Virus record (IMG/VR): IMGVR_UViG_3300033145_000525
Location: 1-26,553 of that record
Source of the DNA: a virus
Direction: 5' to 3' (one strand)
Length of the DNA stretch: 26,553 nucleotides
Part shown: piece after piece, positions 1 to 7,501 of the stretch
How the letters are laid out: each line of letters begins with the position of its first letter
Position numbering within the stretch: position 1 is the stretch's first letter
Position numbers and translations under genes: made by a program
Notes under the pieces: model-generated
Told to the model about the DNA's origin: nothing
Database searches by the model: none
The model's input: only the letters and a program-made list of their open reading frames with translations

Positions 1-750
1 AATTACGTCTGCAAATATCATATAGCGCAGCGGGGCGTAAACCCTTACAGGGCAACGATGTAGCTCCCGACTATTCTTTGCGTGCCTGGCGTCAATAGCG
101 TAGGCTACGCCGGGGTGCTTGTACTTCGGCAGCGTCGTTACCATAACCCTGACGTCAGACGGCAGCTTCGACATGAGCTGTATCACAGCCTGGCTCGGGT
201 ATTTGTCATACGCACCGCTTGTCAGTATGGCTACCGTGAACGGATGCTCCGGAGCCTTTAAACGCCTCAAAGGTCGTGTCGCTACCATGGGGGGTACAAC
301 CCAATCCGGATCCAGGTCCAGCTCCCCGTCTAGGGGCATCCTCGGGTGTTTACAGGCATATTTCGAGCAAGGCACCACGATCGTCTCTCCAACCCCAGGG
401 TCGTATACCCCGTACGAATAGTAGATTGACGGTATTACCTTGCCTAAGTCCTTATGCCCCACCACGTTATACAGTATGGCCCCCGTGGCCTGCATAGATT
501 CCAGGCCCTCCTGGGTGATCTGGTCAACGTTCAGCATGCTCAACCCCGCTGATTGAGCGTGCCAAAGCAGTTCCTGATCCACCAGGTCCAGCGGAGTTTC
601 AAACAGGAGTGTATGCGCGAACTGGGTCTTAAGTGCTGCTGCCAATGTCATTATGAAGGCCAGTCGGCCGTCAACCTGAAGGTCAGGCACTATATGCACC
701 AGGTGATCACGCAACACCCCTGTGTTGGCTAACTGTTGTTTCTTGTTCAT
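1..750 (-). CDS. Glycosyltransferase, GT4/GT-B-like (3' end cut off by window)
   Basis: The frame is open from an ATG at 750 through the left edge, giving 250 codons and no stop, so the C-terminus is missing. The N-terminal third (a VHIVPDLQVDGR start, then a long helix) looks like the acceptor-side Rossmann domain of a GT-B enzyme. Around residues 195-225 a stretch with DKYPSQAVIQL followed by DVRVMV resembles the start of the nucleotide-sugar domain of GT4 enzymes. The start codon overlaps the stop of the preceding gene (ATGA). The acceptor cannot be told from sequence; a phage or host surface glycan or modified DNA are options. The GT4 assignment is from pattern only and the family's C-terminal E-x7-E motif lies outside the window. 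Confidence 0.6.
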   Translation of the reverse strand, partial: MNKKQQLANTGVLRDHLVHIVPDLQVDGRLAFIMTLAAALKTQFAHTLLFETPLDLVDQELLWHAQSAGLSMLNVDQITQEGLESMQATGAILYNVVGHKDLGKVIPSIYYSYGVYDPGVGETIVVPCSKYACKHPRMPLDGELDLDPDWVVPPMVATRPLRRLKAPEHPFTVAILTSGAYDKYPSQAVIQLMSKLPSDVRVMVTTLPKYKHPGVAYAIDARHAKNSRELHRCPVRVYAPLRYMIFADVI

Positions 751-1211
751 AGCGTGGTAATAGCGAACAGCGAGTTCTTCGATGGGTCTTGTGTCGGAGT
801 ACTCTTCGTCGCGGTCTTGTCCGTCTGAGCTGTCTTCTGTTTTGCTTTAAGGTCAACTGACAGTTTTACCAGCTCTGCTGGATACGTCCAGGTTGAACGT
901 GCCGCGTACTGAGCTACAGTGGCCAGATCCTCCCCGATCACATACTGCTTCTTGTCCGGTGCTGCGAGGTTCATCGCTTGGAAAGCAGCGTTTGCATATG
1001 GCAATAGCTTATCGCGTATCGCTGCCAGTACCTCTTCCATTCTCTTCAGGCGTACGGACAGCTCCATAGCGTCCTTGCCGTTGGCGTCACCGTGTGCGAT
1101 CATCCGCTGTAGTTCGGTCACCGCCTCAGTTACATCCCACTTCTTATTCTGACTGACCGTGTGCACTGCCGCAGCTAGTACCTCCGGTGAATATGTAATT
1201 ACTTCATCCAT
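747..1211 (-). CDS. Unknown helical phage protein (154 aa)
   Basis: I do not recognise a characterised family. The ATG at 1211 is chosen because AGAGGT lies just upstream and the preceding gene has already stopped at 1223; an in-frame ATG at 1247 would add 12 residues that overlap that gene. The protein is largely alpha-helical and charged, with a likely coiled coil around residues 45-75 (RLKRMEEVLAAIRDKL). A STWTYPAELVKL segment near residues 105-117 resembles a motif seen in small phage accessory proteins of unknown role. The tail is rich in K, T, S and Q and probably disordered. It sits in a run of small unknown genes and overlaps the next gene by four bases. Confidence 0.7.
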   Translation of the reverse strand: MDEVITYSPEVLAAAVHTVSQNKKWDVTEAVTELQRMIAHGDANGKDAMELSVRLKRMEEVLAAIRDKLLPYANAAFQAMNLAAPDKKQYVIGEDLATVAQYAARSTWTYPAELVKLSVDLKAKQKTAQTDKTATKSTPTQDPSKNSLFAITTL

Positions 1212-1222
1212 GTTAATACCTC

Positions 1223-1612
1223 TTAGGTTAACGGCTGTGATTCCCACAACACTATGTAGTTCTCCTGTCCCAGGATCTTCAATTTAGCCGTGTCGTTATC
1301 AATAAAAGCTTGTAATCGCGTACCTTCAGGTAGCGCATGTGCCGCTCTGGCTACAGCCAGCACGTAGTTGTTGTGCAGGGTCTTCGGTAGACCAGGTAGG
1401 TGTTTGTACAGACTTACAGCGACGGAGTCAATATCTATTTCATCGTCGTCAATAACCCGTGCTACGGGTGCCTGCTTAAAGCTGACTGTGCTTAAGAATA
1501 CGTTCTCCAACGTAGCGGGATACCAGGGCACCACAGGTTCTCCTGTAGGCGCCCATCGATCCTTGTCGTCGTTTGCGACGATTTCCGGTTCCACCGAAAA
1601 TAGGTATTTCAT
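1223..1612 (-). CDS. Unknown phage protein (129 aa)
   Basis: No family recognised. The ATG at 1612 shares its A with the upstream stop (TAATG), which implies translational coupling; GGCGGG lies just before it. The protein is compact and mixed alpha/beta with an acidic patch DDDEIDID near residues 55-61 and no signal peptide, membrane span or cysteine motif. It ends 11 bases before the next start. Coding status is supported by the tight spacing and absence of a competing frame. Confidence 0.7.
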   Translation of the reverse strand: MKYLFSVEPEIVANDDKDRWAPTGEPVVPWYPATLENVFLSTVSFKQAPVARVIDDDEIDIDSVAVSLYKHLPGLPKTLHNNYVLAVARAAHALPEGTRLQAFIDNDTAKLKILGQENYIVLWESQPLT

Positions 1613-2292
1613 TACCCGCCGATTATGCTTTTGAGGTCGCCCCGTACTTGTCCCGGGACAATGATCGAACTGTCGTCTGGGAATTCCAGTCCTCGCTTAC
1701 GCATAGCGTCCTTGAACATGTCAGCTTGATTGGCTGCCGAAGCGCCGAGTAGTATCAGGCACTCGTCTGTTATTTCCGTCGATTCCGATACGAGCCCGAA
1801 GCCAGTAGCTCCTGCTTCATCGAATACCGCGGTCAGTATGATAGCCTGGAGTGACGACATATCACATAGGAGTCCCACGGTAGTCTGTAGCTGTGCTACT
1901 GCTGCCGCCGGCTCTATCGCACGGTTCTTCAGGTACTCAACCACCTCGACAAGCTTGCCCTTGACGATAACTCGTCTGACCTGCTGTTCCGGTGTTGTAG
2001 CTCCCTCTACGGGTTCTTCGTTGAGGTATATTTCAACGTTTTCCTGTGCTCGATCGGGCGCACCTTCGAGGATCTTACTCATCTGACCGCTGAGGGCTGA
2101 CAGACTACGGAAGCCTTCTCCCGTTGACGTTACGTTGCCCTCTAGGTCCGACCACTCGATTATGGCCTTCGTGCTAATACGCACGAATTTAGGATCAGCG
2201 TTTTGCGCCTCCGCCTTATCCGGCGTAGTACCCGCTTCATGTGGGCTATCCGTTGAGTTCGCCTGTATTGGTTCTTTGTTTTCGTTGGTCAT
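1612..2292 (-). CDS. Unknown phage protein with charged N-terminal tail (226 aa)
   Basis: The ATG at 2292 forms an ATGA overlap with the upstream stop and GGAG lies about 11 bases before it; a start at 2313 is possible but would overlap further. About the first 40 residues are rich in E, N, T, S and A and look disordered. The rest is mixed alpha/beta with a hydrophobic core segment around residues 130-165 (LLCDMSSLQAIILTAVF) that is probably a buried helix, not a membrane span, because charged residues flank it closely. No known family recognised. Confidence 0.7.
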   Translation of the reverse strand: MTNENKEPIQANSTDSPHEAGTTPDKAEAQNADPKFVRISTKAIIEWSDLEGNVTSTGEGFRSLSALSGQMSKILEGAPDRAQENVEIYLNEEPVEGATTPEQQVRRVIVKGKLVEVVEYLKNRAIEPAAAVAQLQTTVGLLCDMSSLQAIILTAVFDEAGATGFGLVSESTEITDECLILLGASAANQADMFKDAMRKRGLEFPDDSSIIVPGQVRGDLKSIIGG

Positions 2293-2873
2293 AATTTTCG
2301 TTTCTCCACCCACATTAGGGTCGCTGTAAGGTCACCCTTTTCATCCATTGTCACGTGTATCCGCATCGTTCCGGCGACTATTTTGCCGCTTGACCGTGTC
2401 AATATGGTCTTCAGCCGTTCTCCTGCCGCTATGGTAGCGCTTTCCAAATGTTCCATTATGCGACTGATCTGACCGCGCCACATTAACGTTGTTTGGATTA
2501 CGTAATCAGCGTAACTGTCGTTGTGCTCTTCTGGACTGAAGTTTACGTTCAGGTAATGCTTGTGGTCATTCAGGTACTCGTCGCGACTGTACGCGGTTCC
2601 CAGAATAACATGTCCGATGTCCTGTAACGCTACATCAGAGAACATGTTCCGCTGGATCCCCATCAGAATCCCCAGCCCCGGTTTCGGGTGAACCTGCTTT
2701 TCCATGGTGGCCCCCTCGGGCACTATCGGTTGTGGTGGAGGCTGATCGTCCACGCTCTCGTCGTGCTCCTCCCCTATCTCCGGAATTTCCGTGTCCGCCG
2801 ACATCATCGTCGGTTCCGTCGTCTCCATCTCGTCGTCCGTTGTCTTCTCCGCTTGTTGTTCCTGGTCTTCCAT
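2289..2873 (-). CDS. Unknown phage protein with acidic N-terminus (194 aa)
   Basis: An AAGGAG box sits four bases before the ATG at 2873, a clear ribosome binding site. The first ~60 residues are strongly acidic and Thr/Pro-rich (many D and E, a PPP run), followed by a folded region with KPGLGILMG and a beta-rich C-terminus ending in ATLMWVEKRKL. No family recognised. Its first 239 bases lie inside the preceding gene in a different frame. The acidic tail could mimic nucleic acid or bind a basic partner, but this is only inference. Confidence 0.7.
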   Translation of the reverse strand: MEDQEQQAEKTTDDEMETTEPTMMSADTEIPEIGEEHDESVDDQPPPQPIVPEGATMEKQVHPKPGLGILMGIQRNMFSDVALQDIGHVILGTAYSRDEYLNDHKHYLNVNFSPEEHNDSYADYVIQTTLMWRGQISRIMEHLESATIAAGERLKTILTRSSGKIVAGTMRIHVTMDEKGDLTATLMWVEKRKL

Positions 2874-3135
2874 TACGCTCCTTTTTAACTTCTTCTACTG
2901 CTTGCGCTAGATGTTCACGGCAGTGCTTAGCAAACTCACTTCCGATAGGCGTCATGCCTATTATATGTATGTTGGGTTGGTCATTCTCGTCAAACGTAAT
3001 GTCTGTCTTGAAATCACGTCCCTCCGTCGGTAATAGCTTCGCTATCGCATCAAAAATGTAACCAAGCTTATGAAGCTGCATCTTGTTCATCATGAACTTC
3101 TTCGGCAGCGTTATGCTCGCTGTTATCGGCTTCAC
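2635..3135 (-). CDS. Unknown protein; second half overlaps the next gene out of frame
   Basis: The called start is GTG at 3135 preceded by GGGGGT; in-frame ATGs at 3093 and 3090 would give a shorter N-terminus. Residues 1-88 look like a genuine folded protein (ITLPKKF, then LGYIFDAIAKLLP and a helix HLAQAVEEVKKE). From residue 89 the frame continues for 78 residues of G/D/R/S/T-rich sequence that coincides with the strongly initiated next gene (start 2873). That tail may be a genuine disordered extension or only an open frame created by the neighbour's acidic codons. If a sequencing frameshift exists, the true product would end near 2873. No family recognised. Confidence 0.5.
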   Translation of the reverse strand: MKPITASITLPKKFMMNKMQLHKLGYIFDAIAKLLPTEGRDFKTDITFDENDQPNIHIIGMTPIGSEFAKHCREHLAQAVEEVKKERNGRPGTTSGEDNGRRDGDDGTDDDVGGHGNSGDRGGARRERGRSASTTTDSARGGHHGKAGSPETGAGDSDGDPAEHVL

Positions 3136-3637
3136 GGTCGACCCCCACAGGTTCTTCAGTTACAACTGTAGACTCTTCTACCGGCAATACGCTTTGCGTT
3201 GTCGGATCAGGTTCTATGTTGAGCTTAATCTGTTGAATACTCTCTACCGGTGCAGCGTCTGATGGTTTTGCGTCTCCGGATACCTGTTTCCGCAGATTAG
3301 TCCATGATTGCTGGATCACTTCAAGATCCTTAGCGTCTGGCTGGAGTTCAATGTCCAGTAAACCAAACTGTACCATGTACTCGGCGATGCGTCTTATATT
3401 GTCATTACGCAACGCCTCCATAGCTGGCGGTACCTCTCCAGGCAACGGCTTAAAGCTGGGGTACAGGACTGTCTTTAAACCAACAGACCTGTAGTTTACC
3501 GTTATCCGTTGGATGCCGAACAGTCGCATGTCAATGGATATGTTATTCAACGCAGCTCCACGTGCGTTAGCTAGCTCCGTGGGGACGCTAGCTTGCTCTG
3601 CCTTGTTTGGCTTGTATAGCTGTACGCGTGTGTTCAT
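3068..3637 (-). CDS. Unknown phage protein (189 aa)
   Basis: The ATG at 3637 overlaps the upstream stop as ATGA and is preceded by AAAGGACAGG. Residues 1-120 are mixed alpha/beta (ISIDMRLFGIQRITVNYRS is a likely pair of strands; MEALRNDNIRRIAEYMVQFG a helix). The C-terminal ~55 residues are acidic and low in complexity (repeated E, V, T and D), like the tails of two neighbouring genes. It overlaps the next gene by 68 bases if that gene uses its GTG start. No known domain is recognised. Confidence 0.7.
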   Translation of the reverse strand: MNTRVQLYKPNKAEQASVPTELANARGAALNNISIDMRLFGIQRITVNYRSVGLKTVLYPSFKPLPGEVPPAMEALRNDNIRRIAEYMVQFGLLDIELQPDAKDLEVIQQSWTNLRKQVSGDAKPSDAAPVESIQQIKLNIEPDPTTQSVLPVEESTVVTEEPVGVDREADNSEHNAAEEVHDEQDAAS

Positions 3638-3906
3638 TCCTGTCCTTTCTTCAGCTCTATCTTACCGTCGGCTTTGAGCTTGAGTCGATATCGTTGCTGT
3701 ACAGCGTCGACCACAAACACCCCGTCTTTCACATTGCCTGAAACAAGCTGTATGTGTGGCCCCATACTTTCGTTGCCGTAGTAGATCGGAGACAGAACAA
3801 TGCTGCCGCCGTCCTGATCCAGTAACTCCATGTCGCCTTCGCTGGGCATCACCAACTTCAACATCAGCTTAGGTTGTTCCGGTTTGTTCTCGTCTTGTTC
3901 TGACAT
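3634..3906 (-). CDS. Small unknown beta-rich protein (90 aa)
   Basis: The ATG at 3906 shares one base with the upstream stop (TGATG) and GGAGG precedes it; an adjacent GTG at 3909 would add a single residue. After a short charged N-terminus the sequence alternates hydrophobic and polar residues (KLMLKLVMP, GSIVLSPIYY, GVFVVDAV, YRLKLKADGKIEL), which suggests a small beta-barrel or sandwich. No cysteine, membrane or enzyme motif is visible. Function unknown. Confidence 0.7.
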   Translation of the reverse strand: MSEQDENKPEQPKLMLKLVMPSEGDMELLDQDGGSIVLSPIYYGNESMGPHIQLVSGNVKDGVFVVDAVQQRYRLKLKADGKIELKKGQE

Positions 3907-4628
3907 CACTTATCCTCCATGTCTAATTGGTATTCCTTGAAGCCGGCACTGCCGGGCTTGTAGGTCTTACGAACTTTACCGTTGCGCACCTTCTGTTTAG
4001 GCGCACGTGACGGGTATATGGCCCAGATCCCAGGCTTCAGCATATGCTCCCAGTATGTACCCAGGTACAAATTCACCACATTACCCAGGTCGTTAATAGC
4101 CTCATGCACATCTGGCTGGTCACAGTCCTCGATTTTATCGATGAAGTAATCGTGGAACATAGAGTTAACCGGACCTGTGGTAGCTTTGCTCCACGTCCAC
4201 TTACCGTCTATGAGCTCGAAGTGCAGCTGAATTTCCGGCAGCACGATCTCACCACGTGCCGTTTCTACGGCGAGCGGGATGACGTCAAATGAATCGGGAG
4301 CGGGCTGAAATATCAGCGCACCTTCAAGTGTCCACGTGGTAAGTTCAAACCAAGGCTCGAAGTCACCACCTGTATAGTCTACGTCTACGCAGAACCTATG
4401 ATAGCCCGGCGTCATACCAGTAGGGGTGTACAAGCACATAGCGGCGTCGGGCCAACTTATTTCTTGTGCCGGCAACGGTGTTTCCAGCATGTCAAGCTTG
4501 TGCGTATTCCATAGATGTGCAACCGGGACTGTTTCCCGTATCGCGTCTACCATGTTTCTGTAAACGGGCATCATCTCTGAGTTCGCGGTACACGTGCCGA
4601 TGAAACGGTCTAATAGTGTTAACTTCAT
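3906..4628 (-). CDS. Unknown phage protein (240 aa)
   Basis: The ATG at 4628 overlaps the stop of the RuvC-like gene as ATGA and GGAAAGG lies just upstream; a longer frame to 4679 would run inside that gene. The protein is rich in aromatic residues and probably alpha/beta, with a basic stretch near the C-terminus (RAPKQKVRNGKVRKTYK) that could contact nucleic acid. No catalytic motif is recognised. Its coupling to the resolvase gene suggests joint expression, but gives no function. Confidence 0.7.
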   Translation of the reverse strand: MKLTLLDRFIGTCTANSEMMPVYRNMVDAIRETVPVAHLWNTHKLDMLETPLPAQEISWPDAAMCLYTPTGMTPGYHRFCVDVDYTGGDFEPWFELTTWTLEGALIFQPAPDSFDVIPLAVETARGEIVLPEIQLHFELIDGKWTWSKATTGPVNSMFHDYFIDKIEDCDQPDVHEAINDLGNVVNLYLGTYWEHMLKPGIWAIYPSRAPKQKVRNGKVRKTYKPGSAGFKEYQLDMEDK

Positions 4629-5143
4629 GCTGGCCTTTCCATTTCGTCTGATGCGATTGCGACAGCGATAGCTGCCCACACGTCTTTGCTCACGCCGTAT
4701 AGCGGTCCCGGAGCCTTCTTGGTGCCCAGCGCTTTCTCACGCGTAGACCCGTAACGGTCCATGATCGATTGGCGTATGTTCTTGTCCTTGGCCTTCATCG
4801 TACCACAAAGAACCATCTTCTCGTCCTTACGATAGATGTATTCCCATGCACAAGAGTGGTGACGTGACTCGTGTTCGATCCACATCTGTGCGAATCTTCC
4901 TATCCACACGCAGGTATCGAACACGGTTTTACCTACAGCCATGCCGTAACTGGCGATCATCTCTACCGCCAGTCTGTCTATAGGGGTACCGAATCCGGTA
5001 TCGGGGTCGTCATCTCGCTCACCTAATCGCTGCAAGAGCGCGCCGTTATCTTCGATGGCGAAATTGAGTACGGCTTTGGATACTGTATCATATACAGCCC
5101 AGGCCGATTTCTCGTTACCAGGATCAAGAGCTAATATCCGCAT
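4625..5143 (-). CDS. RuvC-like Holliday junction resolvase
   Basis: This 172-residue protein has the RNase H-fold layout of RuvC resolvases, which cut four-way or branched DNA using two metal ions. The first catalytic aspartate is in LALDPGN (D7), the second acid in AVEMIASYG (E61), and the C-terminal helix has SKDVWAAIAVAI with an aspartate (D154) where RuvC has its last carboxylate; D119/D120 are further candidates. The GMAVGKTVFDT segment recalls phage-type RuvC proteins. The ATG at 5143 is preferred because AAAAGGAA precedes it at proper spacing; an upstream in-frame ATG at 5191 falls well inside the previous gene. It overlaps that gene by 20 bases. Phages use such enzymes to resolve branches before packaging. 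Confidence 0.75.
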   Translation of the reverse strand: MRILALDPGNEKSAWAVYDTVSKAVLNFAIEDNGALLQRLGERDDDPDTGFGTPIDRLAVEMIASYGMAVGKTVFDTCVWIGRFAQMWIEHESRHHSCAWEYIYRKDEKMVLCGTMKAKDKNIRQSIMDRYGSTREKALGTKKAPGPLYGVSKDVWAAIAVAIASDEMERPA

Positions 5144-6740
5144 TTCGTATTCCTTTTCGTTTAAGATGTTGAATATAGCTTTTACGCTCACGAGTAGTCA
5201 AGCATTTTCCAGATCTTTTTTTCTTGACCAGTTTATTGAACCGCGCCTCCTGATCTAGATCCTTCATTCTAACCCTGTTACCGCGTTTCCTCTCCTTGCG
5301 TAATCGATTGCTTATCAGTCGTCCGCCCCACAGGCGGGCCTCAAACGGCTCCACAGCATTCTGTATGATACCGCGGATTGCGGTCATCTCAGTCTCGTAC
5401 GTTAACCATTCCTGCCACCTAAGGGCGTCAGGTCCGTACATCGACGTAGGCTTCTTTTTAGGTATTCTACCTCGTGGACGTCTAGGTGCCCCGTCTGCCT
5501 TGGAATTAGCACGTGCGCAGTCTTCGCACGGAAATGATGGCGTGCGCCTCAGATCATCCATAAATTCCGGGCTGCTAAGCCAATCCATTACATACCGGTA
5601 ACGGTTAGGCTGCCCACACTCCTCGTTGAGTTGGTCGGCATCCTTGTACTGGCCACTGCGCTTACACAACGCCAGGTAGGCCCAGAACAAGTCAGGCGGC
5701 ATCAAATCCATTGGATGCATACCGTAGCATACAGGTACGAACTTACTGTCAGGATTGATCGCCACCAGAGGCTGGTGCGTAATCACGTCTACCGTCTCCC
5801 ACCCAGCTATAACCACCATCGTAGGCGAACACGACCACCGATCGTGCGGCATATGATCGAGGGTCCCCGTCGTAAATCCGTAGGGGTGCGGTTCAATGAA
5901 CACTCCAGCGTCAATCACTGCCAGCGTATCGTCAAACCTCAACGCCTCCCGGTTATTCCACGGGCAACGCATAAACGGTATATCGAACCACGTCGACGTT
6001 TTAAACTCAGTGTGGCATCCCTTAAAATCTGGTTCGCCTGGTCTTCCTTCATCACGTGGGTCCGTATCTATTGGAAGGTCGAATACCCAGGCAAATATCA
6101 TTTGAGCCAGCTTAGTGCGTAGGTGCGCCGCTGTCTTGGAGTCCTCGAAACCAAACTTACGCGTGTTAGTCTTGGTATCCCCACACTTGTGGGCCAGGAT
6201 GTGCGCACCCTCTAGGAACAGCCACCCGTTATCCATTTGCATAAGATCAAAGATCCACGGTGCTTTCGCCCGCAGCACAGCTTTGTTCACACCAAGCGGA
6301 CCTACCCGCTGCATGGCTGGTAAAATCGTATTACGCCAATGGTCGTTTATGTTACGCAGCATCGGGGTCTTCTTCATCGGCATGATCCGCGCTCGTCGAC
6401 TCTTGGATGCCGGTATAGCTATCGCGGAGTCCCATATCTTGAATGCGCGGGTACCGTCTTTGTATGTCCTGAACGCACTCGGCGTAAAGGGATCAGGCGC
6501 CACCAGTTCCAGTGGATCCTGCATCATCATCGTACTCCACGGATCTCTACTGAGGCTACCTACCAATGACCGGTACTGGTAAGACGCCTGACTGAACGGC
6601 GCACGTTCTATAATGCGCCGGTCAGGTGAAGGTGTTACAATGTTGCCCTGGGCCTGGGTGAGCAGTCCGTGCCTATATTTCAAGAACACATCTAGCCGCT
6701 CATCAGACCACTTGGCAACTTCAATATCGAATTTTCTCAT
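5124..6740 (-). CDS. Large protein with PD-(D/E)XK-like nuclease motif (538 aa)
   Basis: The ATG at 6740 overlaps the upstream HAD gene as ATGA with AGGAAAG in front. The visible motif is GEPDFKG followed seven residues later by TEFKTS, so D238, E245 and K247 match the D...ExK metal site of PD-(D/E)XK nucleases. A preceding helix (AAHLRTKLAQMIFAWVF) would be the usual first core helix. A CEDC pair occurs near residue 406, without an obvious second pair, and the last ~80 residues are very basic, probably for DNA binding. The N-terminal 150 residues match nothing I know. The next gene encodes a RuvC-like nuclease, so DNA processing is likely. The nuclease call rests on one motif. Confidence 0.5.
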   Translation of the reverse strand: MRKFDIEVAKWSDERLDVFLKYRHGLLTQAQGNIVTPSPDRRIIERAPFSQASYQYRSLVGSLSRDPWSTMMMQDPLELVAPDPFTPSAFRTYKDGTRAFKIWDSAIAIPASKSRRARIMPMKKTPMLRNINDHWRNTILPAMQRVGPLGVNKAVLRAKAPWIFDLMQMDNGWLFLEGAHILAHKCGDTKTNTRKFGFEDSKTAAHLRTKLAQMIFAWVFDLPIDTDPRDEGRPGEPDFKGCHTEFKTSTWFDIPFMRCPWNNREALRFDDTLAVIDAGVFIEPHPYGFTTGTLDHMPHDRWSCSPTMVVIAGWETVDVITHQPLVAINPDSKFVPVCYGMHPMDLMPPDLFWAYLALCKRSGQYKDADQLNEECGQPNRYRYVMDWLSSPEFMDDLRRTPSFPCEDCARANSKADGAPRRPRGRIPKKKPTSMYGPDALRWQEWLTYETEMTAIRGIIQNAVEPFEARLWGGRLISNRLRKERKRGNRVRMKDLDQEARFNKLVKKKRSGKCLTTRERKSYIQHLKRKGIRNADISS

Positions 6741-7099
6741 GACTTTCCTAGCCACGTTTTGAAGTTCATGATACGTTCCACGAACTCTGCATCCCATTTA
6801 CCCATGAACGTTACTCCCTTGTCGTCTACGTACACGTCTGCTGGTGGTTTGTTAGAGCATACACCGTCAACACGTATATTGTACATGTTGAGGTACTCCG
6901 TAATGGCCACCGTACCACCGCTATAACCGCAGCGTGTAGAGTGTACCAGCACCATGGAACCACGGTTACGCAGATCTTTTATGCTCTCTTTAGCGCCCTC
7001 GACGGGCTCGCCAAGTATCTTGGCGTATCCCTCATTCTCCCATCCGGGGTACAGGTTGATAACCCCATCAAAGTCCAAACAGACCACGAATACGTTCAT
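6737..7099 (-). CDS. HAD-superfamily phosphatase
   Basis: The 120-residue protein keeps all four HAD motifs in compact order: CLDFDGVI (nucleophile D9 and acid/base D11), LVHSTRC (motif II S54/T55), a lysine in CSNKPPADV (K84), and VYVDDKG (motif IV D92/D93). There is no room for a cap domain, so this is a minimal C0-type HAD enzyme resembling small bacterial and phage HAD proteins. Substrates could be nucleotides or polynucleotide 3' phosphates; sequence does not decide. The start has AGGAG about eight bases upstream. It precedes the PD-(D/E)XK-like gene with a four-base overlap. Confidence 0.8.
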   Translation of the reverse strand: MNVFVVCLDFDGVINLYPGWENEGYAKILGEPVEGAKESIKDLRNRGSMVLVHSTRCGYSGGTVAITEYLNMYNIRVDGVCSNKPPADVYVDDKGVTFMGKWDAEFVERIMNFKTWLGKS

Positions 7100-7108
7100 G
7101 TGTTTCTC

Positions 7109-7501
7109 CTATACTATTGGGCCGCCGCCTGTCATCATGGGGCTAAATTTCTCGGCCATTTCTGAACACCGTTCTGATTCTTCCGGGGTATACTTTTCTC
7201 CGCAGCCCCATACCCTTCCGCTAAGTTCTATATATTCGTCGAACTCAGCCTGCTTGTGTACTGGTATGTAGTACCAGTGCCCGTCATCGTCCTGGACGTT
7301 GACCCTAACGACGCTATCGACATCCGGTACCTCGTCCATCCATTTCAGAACTTCGTCACCATCCATGCCGTCTGGGTACTCACAGTAGTTGGGGCACTCG
7401 GGTAACATGTTAGCGATATTCTGTTTATCCTTATCCGTGAGTATCACCATTATCGGCTGTGCCTCACTGCTGTAAACTTTGTCGCCTACCTTGATCTTCA
7501 T
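7109..7501 (-). CDS. Unknown phage protein beginning MKIKVGDKVY (130 aa)
   Basis: The start overlaps the HNH gene stop (ATGA), and the end of the HNH gene supplies the ribosome binding site AAGGAG. The N-terminal half (KVGDKVY, PIMVILTDKDKQNIANM) resembles small phage hypotheticals of unknown role. Three cysteines lie near CPNYC and WGCGEKY, and the C-terminus is Gly/Met-rich. No catalytic signature is seen. Because its own ribosome binding site lies inside the mobile HNH gene, its expression may now depend on that gene. Confidence 0.7.
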   Translation of the reverse strand: MKIKVGDKVYSSEAQPIMVILTDKDKQNIANMLPECPNYCEYPDGMDGDEVLKWMDEVPDVDSVVRVNVQDDDGHWYYIPVHKQAEFDEYIELSGRVWGCGEKYTPEESERCSEMAEKFSPMMTGGGPIV

